DNA from: Clostridia bacterium
Lineage (GTDB): Bacteria > Bacillota > Clostridia > Oscillospirales > Acutalibacteraceae
Reading direction: 5' to 3'
Length of the DNA: 54,430 nt
Assembly: GCA_017434985.1 (NCBI GenBank)
Contig: JAFSFY010000031.1
Span: 1 to 54,430 of the forward strand
Shown: piece by piece, positions 33,243 through 42,506 of the stretch
Layout: each line of letters opens with the position of its first letter
How positions within the stretch are numbered: position 1 is the first letter of the stretch
Made by a program: the position numbers and the translations under genes
Notes under the pieces: generated by a model
What the model saw: the letters and a program-made list of their open reading frames with translations, nothing else
What the model was told of the DNA's origin: nothing
The model's database searches: none

Positions 33243-35096
33243 TTAATTGAGCACGAAGAATTGTTCGTACCACAAAATAAAGGTATAGATGGTCCAAATC
33301 TTTTTCATATTTTTGGACGTGCCGTTTTTGTGGTCGTTCAGCAACGCCATAATGGCGTCGCGATTGAAAAATTTGTCGGCGATCTCGCCCTCAAACGCGG
33401 TTTTGACCCGCTCGTAATATTCGTCCTGCCGCAACCAATCGTTGAGCGGCACGGGGAACCCGAGTTTTTTCTTGTGCGCCGTGCGTTCGGGCAACTGCTT
33501 GAGCGCCGCGCCGCGGAGTGCCACCTTGGTGATGTTGCCGTTTATACGGCAATCGGTCGGCAGGGTGACCGCGAGTTCCAACATCTTTTTGTCGAGGAAC
33601 GGCACCCGCAGTTCCAACGAGTTGGCCATGCTCATACGGTCGGCCTTTTGCAAAATGTCATACAACATCCACGTTTGCATATCGACGTATTGCAGTTGCG
33701 TCGGCTCGTCGAGGTGCGCCACCTTGTCGAAATGGTGTTTGGACAAGAGAACGGGGTCGACGGGGTTCCCGGGATTCTTCAAATATTTTGCGCGTTCGTC
33801 GCGGGTAAACACGTAGTTGGCGCGCATAAACCGCTCGTACGGGAGCATCGCGCCGCGAATCACAAAGCGTTTGCCTTTCACCCGCTCGGGCATATGCCGC
33901 ATAATCGCCGCCGCACCTTTGCGAAGAACGCGCGGGAGGCGGCTGTACTTCGCGAAATGCCCACCCTCCAGGTACATCGGGTAACCGCCGAACAACTCGT
34001 CTGCGCCCTCGCCCGACAGCACCACTTTCACATACTTACGCGCGTTTTGCGCCAAAAAGAACAACGGCACTTCCGACGGGTTGGGCAACGGCTCGTCCAT
34101 ATAATATTGGATGATACCCGCATAGTCAAAGTAATCCTTGGCGGAGACCTTGTTGGCGATGTTTTCCACCCCGATGTGGGCGGAAAACTCCTGCGCGTAG
34201 GGCAGTTCGCTGTACTGTTCTTCCTCATAGCCGACCGAGAAGGTCTTCACCGCGTCGAACACCTTGGACACTTCGCGCACCACGTAGCTGGAATCCACGC
34301 CGCTCGATAAAAAGCATCCGACCTCCACGTCACTGATGCGATGCACCGCCACCGATTCGACAAATTCGTCGGCAATGCGGTCTTCCCATTCCTGCAAGGT
34401 GGGAACGGGGTTTTCCACAAATTTATCCGCCACGTCGTAATACTTGTGAACCGACAACTCGCCGTTTTGGTATTCAAAATATTCGCCGTTTAACAGTTTG
34501 AACACGTGTTTGAAAAACGTTTCCCGCGAGGGAATGTATTCGTAGCACAGCCAATCGGGCAGTTTCGTCTCGTCGAGTTCTTTCACGAACGACGGGTGGG
34601 ACAAAAACGACTTGATTTCCGAACCGAACATAAACTCGCCGCCGTTTTGGTAGTAGTAAAACGGCTTGATACCGAAGATGTCCCGCGCGCCGAACAACTT
34701 TTTCGCCACGCTGTCCCACACCACGAACGCGAACATACCGCGCAAACGATGCAACAGGTCGGGACCCCATTCTTCGTACCCGTGAAGCAGCACTTCCGAG
34801 TCGGTCTTGGTTTTGAACACGTGTCCCGCCGCAAGCAATTCCTCGCGCAGACCTTGATAGTTGTAAATTTCGCCGTTGAACACCAGCACTTTGGTGCCGT
34901 CCTCGTTGCGAATGGGTTGACTGCCGCCCTCCAAGTCGATGATGGACAAACGGCGAAAGCCGAGGCAGACGTCGTCGTCCACGTAGTAATCCGCCTGGTC
35001 GGGACCACGGTGCACAATGCGGTCGGCCATCGCGCGGATGACCGCCTCGCGGTCACCGCCAAAGCCGCCTACAAAATAACCGGCAAATCCGCACAT
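33243..35096 (-). CDS. asnB: Glutamine-hydrolysing asparagine synthase / amidotransferase
   Basis: This 617-residue enzyme moves ammonia from glutamine to an aspartyl-type carboxylate. Cys2 of MCGFAGYF is the glutaminase nucleophile, and FLSSGVDSSYV near residue 268 is the ATP-pyrophosphatase loop. AsnB paralogues in Gram-positive bacteria also amidate meso-DAP or D-Asp in peptidoglycan. It starts 3 bases after a D-aspartate-ligase-like ATP-grasp gene, so a cell-wall role is as likely as asparagine synthesis. The RBS (AGGATTGAGAGA) is weak, suggesting coupling to the upstream gene. Confidence 0.93.
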   Translation of the reverse strand: MCGFAGYFVGGFGGDREAVIRAMADRIVHRGPDQADYYVDDDVCLGFRRLSIIDLEGGSQPIRNEDGTKVLVFNGEIYNYQGLREELLAAGHVFKTKTDSEVLLHGYEEWGPDLLHRLRGMFAFVVWDSVAKKLFGARDIFGIKPFYYYQNGGEFMFGSEIKSFLSHPSFVKELDETKLPDWLCYEYIPSRETFFKHVFKLLNGEYFEYQNGELSVHKYYDVADKFVENPVPTLQEWEDRIADEFVESVAVHRISDVEVGCFLSSGVDSSYVVREVSKVFDAVKTFSVGYEEEQYSELPYAQEFSAHIGVENIANKVSAKDYFDYAGIIQYYMDEPLPNPSEVPLFFLAQNARKYVKVVLSGEGADELFGGYPMYLEGGHFAKYSRLPRVLRKGAAAIMRHMPERVKGKRFVIRGAMLPYERFMRANYVFTRDERAKYLKNPGNPVDPVLLSKHHFDKVAHLDEPTQLQYVDMQTWMLYDILQKADRMSMANSLELRVPFLDKKMLELAVTLPTDCRINGNITKVALRGAALKQLPERTAHKKKLGFPVPLNDWLRQDEYYERVKTAFEGEIADKFFNRDAIMALLNDHKNGTSKNMKKIWTIYTFILWYEQFFVLN

Positions 35097-35099
35097 AAC

Positions 35100-36326
35100 T
35101 TAATCTCTCAATCCTTTGTTCCCGAAATAACGGGCATACTTTTTGTAATAACTCGCCTGATTTTTGTGGAAATACATCCACCGATTGAAGTTGCGGTCGT
35201 GTTTATACCACAGCGACTTGCACACCTTGCGCTGACGCACCAAACGGCGCACCGTGTCTTTGAGTTCTTCGCTTTGCACGTACTCAAAAATGAGGTGGCG
35301 CGGAATCACCGTCCACAACACGTCGCCCGTGGCCACGGTGCATTCGGCGGGTTGGTTAAAGATCACGTCCTCTGCCAGATACCGCGCCAGATTATACCCC
35401 ATCGCCGTAACGAAGAAACTGCTGCGGCCTTGACGGGGGTTCATCTCGAACAGTTTGTACTGTCCGTCGCGGCTGTCGTATTTCAAATCGAAGTTGGCAA
35501 ATCCTTTGTAGCCGATGTCCTCCAAAAAGGTTTTCATCTGTCGGCACAGCGACAGGTCCTCCGCGGGGATGATGGCGGCGTAGGAGCCGATACCCTCGGG
35601 AGAATGTTCTTCGAGAAGCGGTTGACCGAGCGCGAGCAACCGCACCTTTCCCTGTTGGTCGCAATAACAGTTGAGCACCCGCATATGACTGTCGTCACCG
35701 GGGATGTACTCCTGCACGATGAGGTGGTCTTGGTAGGTCGAGCCGTAAATTGCCGCCAAGATCGCGTCAAATTCCTCGCGATTTTCCGCCACGAACACCT
35801 TTTTCTTGTGCGGGAAATAGCAGTTCCAATACGCCACGCTGTTGGACGGCTTGACCACCACGGGGAAATCGAACGGGAGTTCCACCGTTTGGTAGTTGTT
35901 CACCGTCACCGTTGCGGTTTTGGGGAACACAAACCCGTGCTGTTCACACAGCGCATAGAACGTTTCCTTGGTCCCGAGTTGGGAAAGCAGCGTCTCGTCA
36001 ATGGTGATAAACCGATAATAGTCGCGCAGCGCGTCCTGATTGCGGGCAAGCAACTTCACGTAGTTATCCCCGCACGGAACGAGCAACAAGGTCGTGCCCT
36101 CGGGATAGCGTTTCGAGAAATCGATGAGCGTTTGGCAGAATACCTCGTCTTCTTCCAAACGGGGTTCCACCACCTCCACCGTCACGATGCGGCTGTTGGA
36201 GGTCGCGCCGAGACGGCCTTTGCCGATCGCCACCGAGTGCAGACCGTACGCTTCGTGGAACGAACGCGCCATACCGTACACGTTCATATCACTGCCGAGC
36301 AATACCGGAACGAATGCTTGTGCCAT
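35100..36326 (-). CDS. ATP-grasp carboxylate-amine ligase, COG3919-like
   Basis: This 408-residue protein has an ATP-grasp fold: an N-terminal Rossmann-like part (FVPVLLGSDMNVYGMARSF), the ATP lysine region (FPVVVKPSNSVAYWNCYF near residue 150), HLIVQEYIPGDDSHMRV near 205, and the metal-binding KLFEMNPRQGRSS near 293. It should join an amino group to a carboxylate through an acyl-phosphate. Relatives include D-aspartate ligases that build peptidoglycan cross-bridges. The adjacent AsnB fits that idea, but the substrate is not proven. ATG 36326 follows AAAGAGGTG. Confidence 0.85.
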   Translation of the reverse strand: MAQAFVPVLLGSDMNVYGMARSFHEAYGLHSVAIGKGRLGATSNSRIVTVEVVEPRLEEDEVFCQTLIDFSKRYPEGTTLLLVPCGDNYVKLLARNQDALRDYYRFITIDETLLSQLGTKETFYALCEQHGFVFPKTATVTVNNYQTVELPFDFPVVVKPSNSVAYWNCYFPHKKKVFVAENREEFDAILAAIYGSTYQDHLIVQEYIPGDDSHMRVLNCYCDQQGKVRLLALGQPLLEEHSPEGIGSYAAIIPAEDLSLCRQMKTFLEDIGYKGFANFDLKYDSRDGQYKLFEMNPRQGRSSFFVTAMGYNLARYLAEDVIFNQPAECTVATGDVLWTVIPRHLIFEYVQSEELKDTVRRLVRQRKVCKSLWYKHDRNFNRWMYFHKNQASYYKKYARYFGNKGLRD

Positions 36327-36339
36327 AGATAACACCTCT

Positions 36340-38154
36340 TTACTGATCGTCGCCCAATTTGAGGACGGCCATAAATGCTTCCTGGGGAACTTCCACGCTG
36401 CCGAGTTGGCGCATACGCTTTTTACCCTCTTTTTGCTTTTCAAGCAACTTCTTTTTACGGGTAATGTCGCCGCCGTAACACTTGGCCAACACGTCTTTGC
36501 GCATCGCACGCACCGTTTCGCGCGCGATGATCTTGCCGCCGATGGCGGCTTGGATGGGCACTTCAAACAACTGCCGCGGAATGTTGTCGCGCAGGCGTTC
36601 ACACAAACGGCGGCCGCGCGCATACGCGTTGTCCGCAAACACGATGAACGACAGCGCGTCCACCACGTCGCCGCTGAGCAGAATGTCGAGTTTCACGAGC
36701 GACGACCGCTGATACCCTTTCAGTTCGTAGTCGAAACTCGCGTACCCCTTGGTGCGGGATTTTAAGGCGTCAAAGAAATCGTACACGATCTCGTTGAGCG
36801 GCAGTTCGTAATGAATGTCCACCCGCGTTTGGTCGAGATATTTCATATCCTTGAACACGCCGCGCCGTTCCTGACACAGTTCCATAATGTTGCCCACGTA
36901 GTCGGTGGGTGCCAAAATGTGCGCCTCGGTGATGGGTTCTTCCGCAAAGGCAATGTCGGTCGGGTCGGGGTAGTTGGTGGGGTTGTCGATGTATTGCACC
37001 GTGCCGTCGGTCAGCGTGATGCGGTAAATAACGCTCGGCGCGGTGGTGATGAGGTCAAGGTCATACTCGCGCTCAAGGCGTTCTTGGATGATTTCCATGT
37101 GGAGAAGCCCCAAGAACCCGCAACGGAAACCAAAACCGAGCGCGGCAGAGGTTTCCGGCTCAAAGGTGAGCGACGCGTCGTTGAGTTGCAAGCGTTCCAG
37201 CGCCTCGCGCAGGTCTTGGTAGTGCGCGCCGTCGGCGGGGAACACGCCGCAAAACACCATTGGGTTTACCTTGCGGTAGCCGGGAAGCGGTTCGGCGGCG
37301 GGGCGCTTGGCGAGGGTGACCGTGTCACCCACACGCGCGTCGCTGACGGTCTTGATGGAGGCGGCGATGTAGCCGACCTGCCCCGCGTGGAGCGAACCGC
37401 ACGGTTCGAGTGCGCCCGCGCGCATAATGCCCACTTCCACCACGTCAAAGGTCGCGCCGGTGGCCATCATCTTGATGGTGTCGCCCACCTTCACTTCGCC
37501 TTCCTTGACGCGGATGTACACGATCACGCCTTTGTAACTGTCGTAGTAACTGTCAAAAATGAGCGCTTGCAACGGCGCCGTTTCGTCCCCCTCGGGGGCG
37601 GGAATGTGCTGCACGATGGCTTCCAGCACCTGCTCGATGTTGGTGCCGAGTTTGGCGGATATCATCGGCGCAAACGACGCGTCGATGCCGATGATGCCCT
37701 CCACCTCTTGCTTCACTTCGTCGGGACGGGCGGACGGCAGGTCAATTTTGTTGATGACCGGCACGATCTCCAGCCCGTGTTCCACCGCCAAATAGGTGTT
37801 GGCAAGAGTCTGCGCTTCGATGCCTTGCGACGCGTCCACAATCAGGATGGCGCCTTCACACGCGGCGAGTGAACGGGACACTTCGTAGTTAAAGTCGACG
37901 TGACCGGGGGTGTCGATGAGGTTAAAAATGTAGGTCTCGCCGTCCTCGGCATCGTACGACACGGTAACCGCGTGCGCTTTGATGGTGATACCGCGTTCGC
38001 GTTCAAGGTCCATACTGTCAAGCAGCTGGTCTTCCATATCGCGCAAGGCTACCGCGCGAGTCTTTTCCAAAATGCGGTCGGCCAAGGTGGACTTGCCGTG
38101 GTCGATGTGTGCGATGATACAGAAATTTCGGGTGTGACCGCGGTCTGCCGCCAT
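36340..38154 (-). CDS. lepA: Elongation factor 4 (LepA)
   Basis: This 604-residue GTPase back-translocates stalled ribosomes. The G1 loop [15 protein letters not shown] is at residues 15-29, then [20 protein letters not shown] and NKIDLP. The C-terminal LepA domain ends with the family tail [32 protein letters not shown]. It starts 2 bases after the helicase stop, so the two are co-transcribed. Confidence 0.97.
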   Translation of the reverse strand: MAADRGHTRNFCIIAHIDHGKSTLADRILEKTRAVALRDMEDQLLDSMDLERERGITIKAHAVTVSYDAEDGETYIFNLIDTPGHVDFNYEVSRSLAACEGAILIVDASQGIEAQTLANTYLAVEHGLEIVPVINKIDLPSARPDEVKQEVEGIIGIDASFAPMISAKLGTNIEQVLEAIVQHIPAPEGDETAPLQALIFDSYYDSYKGVIVYIRVKEGEVKVGDTIKMMATGATFDVVEVGIMRAGALEPCGSLHAGQVGYIAASIKTVSDARVGDTVTLAKRPAAEPLPGYRKVNPMVFCGVFPADGAHYQDLREALERLQLNDASLTFEPETSAALGFGFRCGFLGLLHMEIIQERLEREYDLDLITTAPSVIYRITLTDGTVQYIDNPTNYPDPTDIAFAEEPITEAHILAPTDYVGNIMELCQERRGVFKDMKYLDQTRVDIHYELPLNEIVYDFFDALKSRTKGYASFDYELKGYQRSSLVKLDILLSGDVVDALSFIVFADNAYARGRRLCERLRDNIPRQLFEVPIQAAIGGKIIARETVRAMRKDVLAKCYGGDITRKKKLLEKQKEGKKRMRQLGSVEVPQEAFMAVLKLGDDQ

Positions 38155-38156
38155 AG

Positions 38157-39323
38157 TTATGCCTCCTTGTTGTCGGTTTCGGGGACGAGTTGCCCGTCGT
38201 CGGACAAGGTCACCGTTTGAATGTCGGAATGGGTGTATTTTTTGATGTCCCGCATACGGAACTCGTCGGCATCGGTCATAAAGGTAATCGCGATACCGTG
38301 GCGCTTGGCACGTCCCGTGCGCCCGATGCGGTGCAGATAATATTCGTTTTCGTCAGGAATGTCGTAGTTGACCACCGCTTCCACGTCATCCACGTCAATG
38401 CCGCGGGCGGCCACGTCAGTACAAATGAGGGTGTCAAACCGATGTTTGCGGAACCCTTCCATCACGCGGTTGCGCTGGGATTGCGGAATGTCGCCGTGCA
38501 GGCAGTCCACCGAACAGCCGTGCGCTTTCATTTTTTTGCACAGCCACTGCACCGTCACCTTGCGGTTGGCAAACACCATCGTGCGGTGCAAATCCAGCCC
38601 TTCAATGATGCGGCACAAGGTGTTCACGCGGTCGTCCCCCGTTGCGTACAGCGCGTACTGCACGATGTCGGGACGGGCACTGCCGGTGGCTTCCACCGTG
38701 ATCTCCACCGCGTCGCGCTGATATTCCCACGCCACGTTCATCACTTCGCGCGAAATGGTGGCAGAAAAGAGCGCCACTTGGGTGTCGCGCGGGGTGGCGT
38801 TCAAAATCTTGCGCACGTCTTTCACAAACCCCATTTTCAGCATTTCGTCCGCTTCGTCGAGCACGGCGGTGTACACGTCACCCAACCAAATGTTGCCGCG
38901 GTTCATATGGTCAATCAGACGACCGGGGGTCGCCACCACGAAATGCGGTTTTTTCTGCAACGCCACGATCTGCCGCCCGATGGGTTGCCCGCCGTAGAGT
39001 GCGGCAATGCGAATTTCGGGCATAAACGCCGCGAGTGCGCGCAGATCGTCCGCAATCTGCATACACAATTCCCGCGTGGGGCAGATCACAATGCCCTGCA
39101 CGTCGGTGCAGTCGGGGCGAAAACATTCCAACAGCGGAATACCGAACGAACAGGTCTTGCCCGTCCCCGTGGGGGCTTTGGCAATCACGTCGCGCCCTTC
39201 CAAAAGCGGCCAAATGGCACGGCTTTGAATGGGGGTCGGCTCGGTAAATCCCATATTGCGAAGCGCCTTCATCAGTTCGGGGCGCAGTTCCAGTTCTTCA
39301 AAGGTGGTCAATTCGTCAGTCAT
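38157..39323 (-). CDS. DEAD-box RNA helicase
   Basis: This 388-residue helicase unwinds RNA with ATP. All motifs are present: the Q motif [47 protein letters not shown], then DVAARGID and HRIGRTGR. It has no RNA-binding C-terminal extension, unlike DbpA or CshA, so it is a minimal core. RBS AAGAGGACG. It leads the lepA operon behind a promoter at 39375-39403. Confidence 0.95.
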   Translation of the reverse strand: MTDELTTFEELELRPELMKALRNMGFTEPTPIQSRAIWPLLEGRDVIAKAPTGTGKTCSFGIPLLECFRPDCTDVQGIVICPTRELCMQIADDLRALAAFMPEIRIAALYGGQPIGRQIVALQKKPHFVVATPGRLIDHMNRGNIWLGDVYTAVLDEADEMLKMGFVKDVRKILNATPRDTQVALFSATISREVMNVAWEYQRDAVEITVEATGSARPDIVQYALYATGDDRVNTLCRIIEGLDLHRTMVFANRKVTVQWLCKKMKAHGCSVDCLHGDIPQSQRNRVMEGFRKHRFDTLICTDVAARGIDVDDVEAVVNYDIPDENEYYLHRIGRTGRAKRHGIAITFMTDADEFRMRDIKKYTHSDIQTVTLSDDGQLVPETDNKEA

Positions 39324-39374
39324 AAACGTCCTCTTGTTTTCGCATTTGTATTATTAGGTATATATAGACAGTTT

Positions 39375-39403
39375 ATTATAGCACAAGAAATTGCAACTCG
39401 CAA
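39375..39403 (-). promoter_or_regulatory. Promoter of the helicase/lepA/ATP-grasp/asnB run
   Basis: On the minus strand TTGCGA (39403-39398), 17 bases, TATAAT (39380-39375), about 52 bases before the helicase start. Confidence 0.7.
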
Positions 39404-39508
39404 CGGTTTCTCACGCATTTTTGCCCGCCCGACCGCCGATTTTGCGGGCAATCATCGCCAAATCCCGAAAATTTGTTCGATTTTGCCGAACAAATTTTCT
39501 TTTTTTGC

Positions 39509-39536
39509 TTGACAACCTCGTTTTTCGTGCTATAAT
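39509..39536 (+). promoter_or_regulatory. Promoter of the small membrane protein gene
   Basis: TTGACA at 39509-39514 and TATAAT at 39531-39536, 16-base spacer. A 10-base inverted repeat (AATTTGTTCG/CGAACAAATT) lies just upstream in about 39466-39495. The rest of the 271-base divergent gap holds only the two promoters and the box below. Confidence 0.8.
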
Positions 39537-39547
39537 GAACTCGAAAA

Positions 39548-39559
39548 GAACAATTGTTC
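39548..39559. promoter_or_regulatory. LexA/DinR-like box
   Basis: GAACAATTGTTC followed by G fits the Gram-positive SOS box pattern GAAC-N4-GTTC. It lies 12 bases after the -10, where bound repressor would block transcription. A longer 7-base inverted repeat (CGAAAAG/CTTTTCG, 39542-39570) surrounds it. Confidence 0.6.
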
Positions 39560-39594
39560 GATGCTTTTCGAACGGTGTTAAAGGAGTTTTGCGT

Positions 39595-39951
39595 ATGTTG
39601 TTAAGTGTGATCACCGCCACCGTGTTCGGTGTGGTCGGTGCGTATATGGTTATCAACGGGAAATATGCGTTCACCCGCAAAATGTCGTGGATTCCGTTCG
39701 CGATGGCCGCGATGGAACTCGCGATGTGCGGTGCGCTCGACGTGCTGGGCTATCCCGTGTGCACCCTCATTTTGATGGTCTGCCGCGTCACGGTGGTGGC
39801 GTGTTGCCGCGCCGTGCTCAAACGCGATGCCGCGATGGAACGCAATCGCCGTCGCCGCCGTGCCGTGTGGCGCCGCATTGCCGCGACCGAGCCGTCGTTT
39901 TGCGTGGTGGAAGGTGCTGCCGCTCCCTCCCCCTTGCGCATCACCGCCTAA
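39595..39951 (+). CDS. Small membrane protein, possibly SOS-regulated
   Basis: I do not recognise this 118-residue protein. It has about three hydrophobic helices (LSVITATVFGVVGAYMVI, IPFAMAAMELAMCGALDVLG, VCTLILMVCRVTVVACC) followed by a strongly basic segment (ERNRRRRRAVWRR) that would face the cytosol. ATG 39595 follows AAAGGAG. A LexA-like box overlaps its promoter region and a terminator follows at 39965, so it is a single-gene unit. The function is unknown; a damage-induced membrane effector is a speculation. Confidence 0.75.
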   Translation: MLLSVITATVFGVVGAYMVINGKYAFTRKMSWIPFAMAAMELAMCGALDVLGYPVCTLILMVCRVTVVACCRAVLKRDAAMERNRRRRRAVWRRIAATEPSFCVVEGAAAPSPLRITA

Positions 39952-39964
39952 ACCGTATGAACAA

Positions 39965-39997
39965 AGCCGCATCGCTTGTCGATGCGGCTTGTTTTTG
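39965..39997 (+). terminator. Terminator of the small membrane protein gene
   Basis: GCCGCATCG/CGATGCGGC with a 5-base loop, followed by TTGTTTTTG. Confidence 0.87.
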
Positions 39998-40035
39998 TAA
40001 ACGAAACCCACGCAATCGTAGAGCGGGATGTTCTT

Positions 40036-40085
40036 CGCCTCCCTTGTGTAAAGGGAGGTGTCACCCGAACGGGTGACGGAGGGAT
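40036..40085. repeat. Dispersed palindromic repeat (copy two)
   Basis: CGCCTCCCTT…AAGGGAGGTG (40036-40060) is the exact reverse complement of 25-49, and is followed by a second hairpin (TCACCCG/CGGGTGA) and GGAGGGATTGTCG. It lies in the non-coding gap before the bile salt hydrolase stop. The layout matches the small MITE-like repeats of gut Clostridia. Confidence 0.7.
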
Positions 40086-40112
40086 TGTCGTTTTTTCATG
40101 TCGTTTCCCGTC

Positions 40113-41078
40113 TTATCGATTTTGCCAATACACGCTCGACTCGTTCATCAACGGATAGACGACAAGGCGGTCGCGGTCGATCGGCGCGCGATGCAGATCC
40201 ACCGCCGTGATGCGGCGGTTGTGATAGGTTGTGTAATAATACACCCCCGTGTCGGCATCCATCACCGCGGTATACCTCGTGATCTCCTCCCCGTCGGCGG
40301 TGCGGTTACACCCGCGCACCTGCAACACCGTGTCCATCAGGTGGAACATCTGCTCGATATTCTCACTCACGCGCGCCGAAAACCGCGCGTTTTCGCGGGT
40401 AAACACCGCCCGCACGAATCGCGACATCGAGGTGAGATCCCCCGGCAACCCAAACGCACCTTGCCCCTTGCTGTACGGCGGCAAGTTTGCCAGATTCCCC
40501 TTACTCCCCGTAGCAGAAAGGTGCCGATATTGGCACAAGTTGGCCATCTGCATCGCAAACGGCGGGCTGTTGGTCATCACCCCCACCGTGTTGTCGGATA
40601 TCAGCAGCCCTTCTTTGGTGGGTTCGATCACCACACACTCCGTCCCGTCGCTCACCATCCAATGCAGCGGCGTGCCCAGCATCGTGTCGGAAAACGGGCG
40701 GTCAACCAACCGAATATGCGACAGCCATTCCCGCACCTGCGCCACCGTTTGGCAGGCGGTCAGCACGCGGGGGATCAGTTCAAACGGCGCCACCTCATCC
40801 CCCGTCCCCTGCGGCGGCGGAAAATAACAATGGGTCGGAAAGTGTAGCCCCGCCATGCATAGTCCCTGCTCGTTCATCGCGTCAAAATACAGCGGTACCC
40901 CCTCCGACACCGCCGCCATCCCGACAAGCGCCGTGTGCGAACGACTCGCATCGCCGTTTGTAAACACAAACGGGTACTGCCGCGGCGTCACCGTCACACA
41001 TTCGTTATAGGAATATTCCAAATCCAGCGTCCGTCCCGTATAGCGGTGTTTTCCCCGCGCCGAAACCACGGTACACAT
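40113..41078 (-). CDS. bsh: Bile salt hydrolase (choloylglycine hydrolase family)
   Basis: This 321-residue Ntn-hydrolase cleaves glycine or taurine from bile acids. Cys2 becomes the N-terminal nucleophile after Met removal. YTGRTLDLEYSYNE gives the conserved Arg16 and Asp19, NEQGLCMAGLHFP the oxyanion Asn, VMTNSPPF the second Asn, and GLPGDLTSMSRFVRA the conserved Arg. The last motif fits bile salt hydrolases better than penicillin V acylases. No signal peptide, so cytosolic. RBS GAGGTGATGG. It indicates a vertebrate-gut lifestyle. Confidence 0.9.
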   Translation of the reverse strand: MCTVVSARGKHRYTGRTLDLEYSYNECVTVTPRQYPFVFTNGDASRSHTALVGMAAVSEGVPLYFDAMNEQGLCMAGLHFPTHCYFPPPQGTGDEVAPFELIPRVLTACQTVAQVREWLSHIRLVDRPFSDTMLGTPLHWMVSDGTECVVIEPTKEGLLISDNTVGVMTNSPPFAMQMANLCQYRHLSATGSKGNLANLPPYSKGQGAFGLPGDLTSMSRFVRAVFTRENARFSARVSENIEQMFHLMDTVLQVRGCNRTADGEEITRYTAVMDADTGVYYYTTYHNRRITAVDLHRAPIDRDRLVVYPLMNESSVYWQNR

Positions 41079-41101
41079 ACCATCACCTCGTGATTAGTAT
41101 G

Positions 41102-41135
41102 CAAAAAAGCCGCCGAAACATTCGGCGGTTTTTGT
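41102..41135. terminator. Terminator after azlCD
   Basis: CCGCCGAA/TTCGGCGG with a 3-base loop and flanking A/T runs, downstream of azlD on the minus strand and just before the bile salt hydrolase gene. Confidence 0.83.
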
Positions 41136-41435
41136 TTAGATAACGATGCCTGTCAAAAGCGCGCTCGCAGCGGCGGCGACCGCCACCAAAATGAGCGGGC
41201 AGTTACAATACGCGAGTATGAGCGCGACCACCGTGCCCACCACGGCGGTGAGCATATCGCCCGTGGAATAAAAAATGGCGGGAATGGTCATCGCGGTGAG
41301 CACCGCGTAGGGAATGTAGGCTAAAAAACTGCGGATAAACCGCGAGGTGATCTTTTTGCGAAACAGCGTGAACGGCACCGCACGAATGAGGTAGGTGACC
41401 AGCGCCATCGTGACGAGATAAATTGCCAAACTCAT
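41136..41435 (-). CDS. azlD: AzlD-family small transport subunit
   Basis: This 99-residue protein has three or four helices and the AzlD opening (YLVTMALVTYLIRAVPFTLF, then SRFIRSFLAYIPYAVLTAMT). With AzlC it exports branched-chain amino acids or analogues. The ATG overlaps the azlC stop by four bases, the usual arrangement of the pair. Confidence 0.92.
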   Translation of the reverse strand: MSLAIYLVTMALVTYLIRAVPFTLFRKKITSRFIRSFLAYIPYAVLTAMTIPAIFYSTGDMLTAVVGTVVALILAYCNCPLILVAVAAAASALLTGIVI

Positions 41436-42148
41436 CCTTCACCCTCCTCGTCATGCTGAAGCGGGAACCACCATGCGCCGAGCGCCGCGGCCACCACCGC
41501 ACTGATGACCACCGCCAAACTGCTCGGAATAACGGGCAGGGCAAAGCGGAACAACACACTCAGTCCCGCGGCGGCAAGCACCACGAACAACACGCGTTTT
41601 TCTTTGCGCGCGGGCGGCACCACAATGGCGATGAACATCCCGTACAACAAAATGCCCATCGCATCCGCCACCATATCGGGCAACAACTGCCCCGCCACCG
41701 CGCCGAGGGCGGTGCCCGTGACCCAGCCGAGCCACGACACGGCAATCAGTCCGTACATATACGCGGGGGTGACAGGGGTCGGTTGTGCATACGCCACCGC
41801 AAAAATTTCGTCGGTGATGCCAAACCCTGCCGCCAACCGATGCGGTGTGGTGAAGGACGGGTCCAATTTTTGCGACAGCGAAATCGCCATCAACGAATAA
41901 CGCAGGTTGATGACAAACTGCGTGATGAGCAGTTGCAACACCACCGCGAGCAACGTCCCGCCGGCGGCAATGGTCAGCACCCCCGAGGCTTGTCCCGCGG
42001 AGGTGACGTTGGTGGCGGAAATGAGGGTGGCGACCCACGGCGCAAACCCGTTTTCCACCGCCAAAATGCCAAACCCGAACGACACCGACAGATACCCGAG
42101 CATGATCGGGATACCGTGGCGCATACCCTTCGCAAATTGTCCGTTCAT
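41432..42148 (-). CDS. azlC: AzlC-family branched-chain amino acid exporter
   Basis: This 238-residue integral membrane protein starts FAKGMRHGIPIMLGYLSVSF and contains GFGITDEIFAVAY near residue 105, both typical of AzlC/YgaZ. It works with AzlD. ATG 42148 follows AAAGGAGGTGGAGGAA. No AzlB-type regulator is next to it. The promoter is at 42180-42208. Confidence 0.93.
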   Translation of the reverse strand: MNGQFAKGMRHGIPIMLGYLSVSFGFGILAVENGFAPWVATLISATNVTSAGQASGVLTIAAGGTLLAVVLQLLITQFVINLRYSLMAISLSQKLDPSFTTPHRLAAGFGITDEIFAVAYAQPTPVTPAYMYGLIAVSWLGWVTGTALGAVAGQLLPDMVADAMGILLYGMFIAIVVPPARKEKRVLFVVLAAAGLSVLFRFALPVIPSSLAVVISAVVAAALGAWWFPLQHDEEGEG

Positions 42149-42179
42149 TTCCTCCACCTCCTTTGTTCGCACGTCGGTC

Positions 42180-42208
42180 AGTATACCACAAACCGCCGCC
42201 GATTGCAA
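42180..42208 (-). promoter_or_regulatory. Promoter of azlCD
   Basis: On the minus strand TTGCAA (42208-42203), 17 bases, TATACT (42185-42180); it overlaps the 3' edge region of the DUF6440-like gene. Confidence 0.72.
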
Positions 42209-42216
42209 TCGTAATC

Positions 42217-42390
42217 TTATTGTTGAATCGGTGTCACCACGGGTTTGCCGTCTTTGTCCAGCAATACCGTGAGTCCCCCGCCGTAACCGCCCGAGCGATA
42301 CAAATAGTGGACACCCGTTTCCTTGTCCACCCAAATTTCCATCGAGCCGCCACCTTGTTTATACACTCTTTCAAATCGTTTGTCCGACAT
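42217..42390 (-). CDS. Small DUF6440-like protein
   Basis: This 57-residue soluble protein reads MSDKRFERVYKQGGG…, with MEIWVDKETGVHYLYRSGG and GLTVLLDKDGKPVV, a beta-rich pattern recurring in small Firmicutes proteins of the DUF6440 group. Function unknown. ATG 42390 lies about 11 bases from AAGGAG, a rather long spacing. It has its own promoter (42419-42447). Confidence 0.78.
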   Translation of the reverse strand: MSDKRFERVYKQGGGSMEIWVDKETGVHYLYRSGGYGGGLTVLLDKDGKPVVTPIQQ

Positions 42391-42418
42391 TATGTTCACA
42401 CACTCCTTGTCAAGAGGT

Positions 42419-42447
42419 AGTATAGCATTTTCTTTCTCGGGGTGCAA
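42419..42447 (-). promoter_or_regulatory. Promoter of the DUF6440-like gene
   Basis: On the minus strand TTGCAC (42447-42442), 17 bases, TATACT (42424-42419). Confidence 0.7.
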
Positions 42448-42456
42448 CGGATATTG

Positions 42457-42493
42457 AAAAAACAATCCCCTCGGATCACTCCGAGGGGATTGT
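42457..42493 (-). terminator. Terminator after pnp
   Basis: CAATCCCCTCGGA/TCCGAGGGGATTG, 13 base pairs with a 4-base loop; the left A-run becomes the T-run on the minus strand. Confidence 0.92.
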
Positions 42494-42506
42494 AAATGGT
42501 GAAAAA

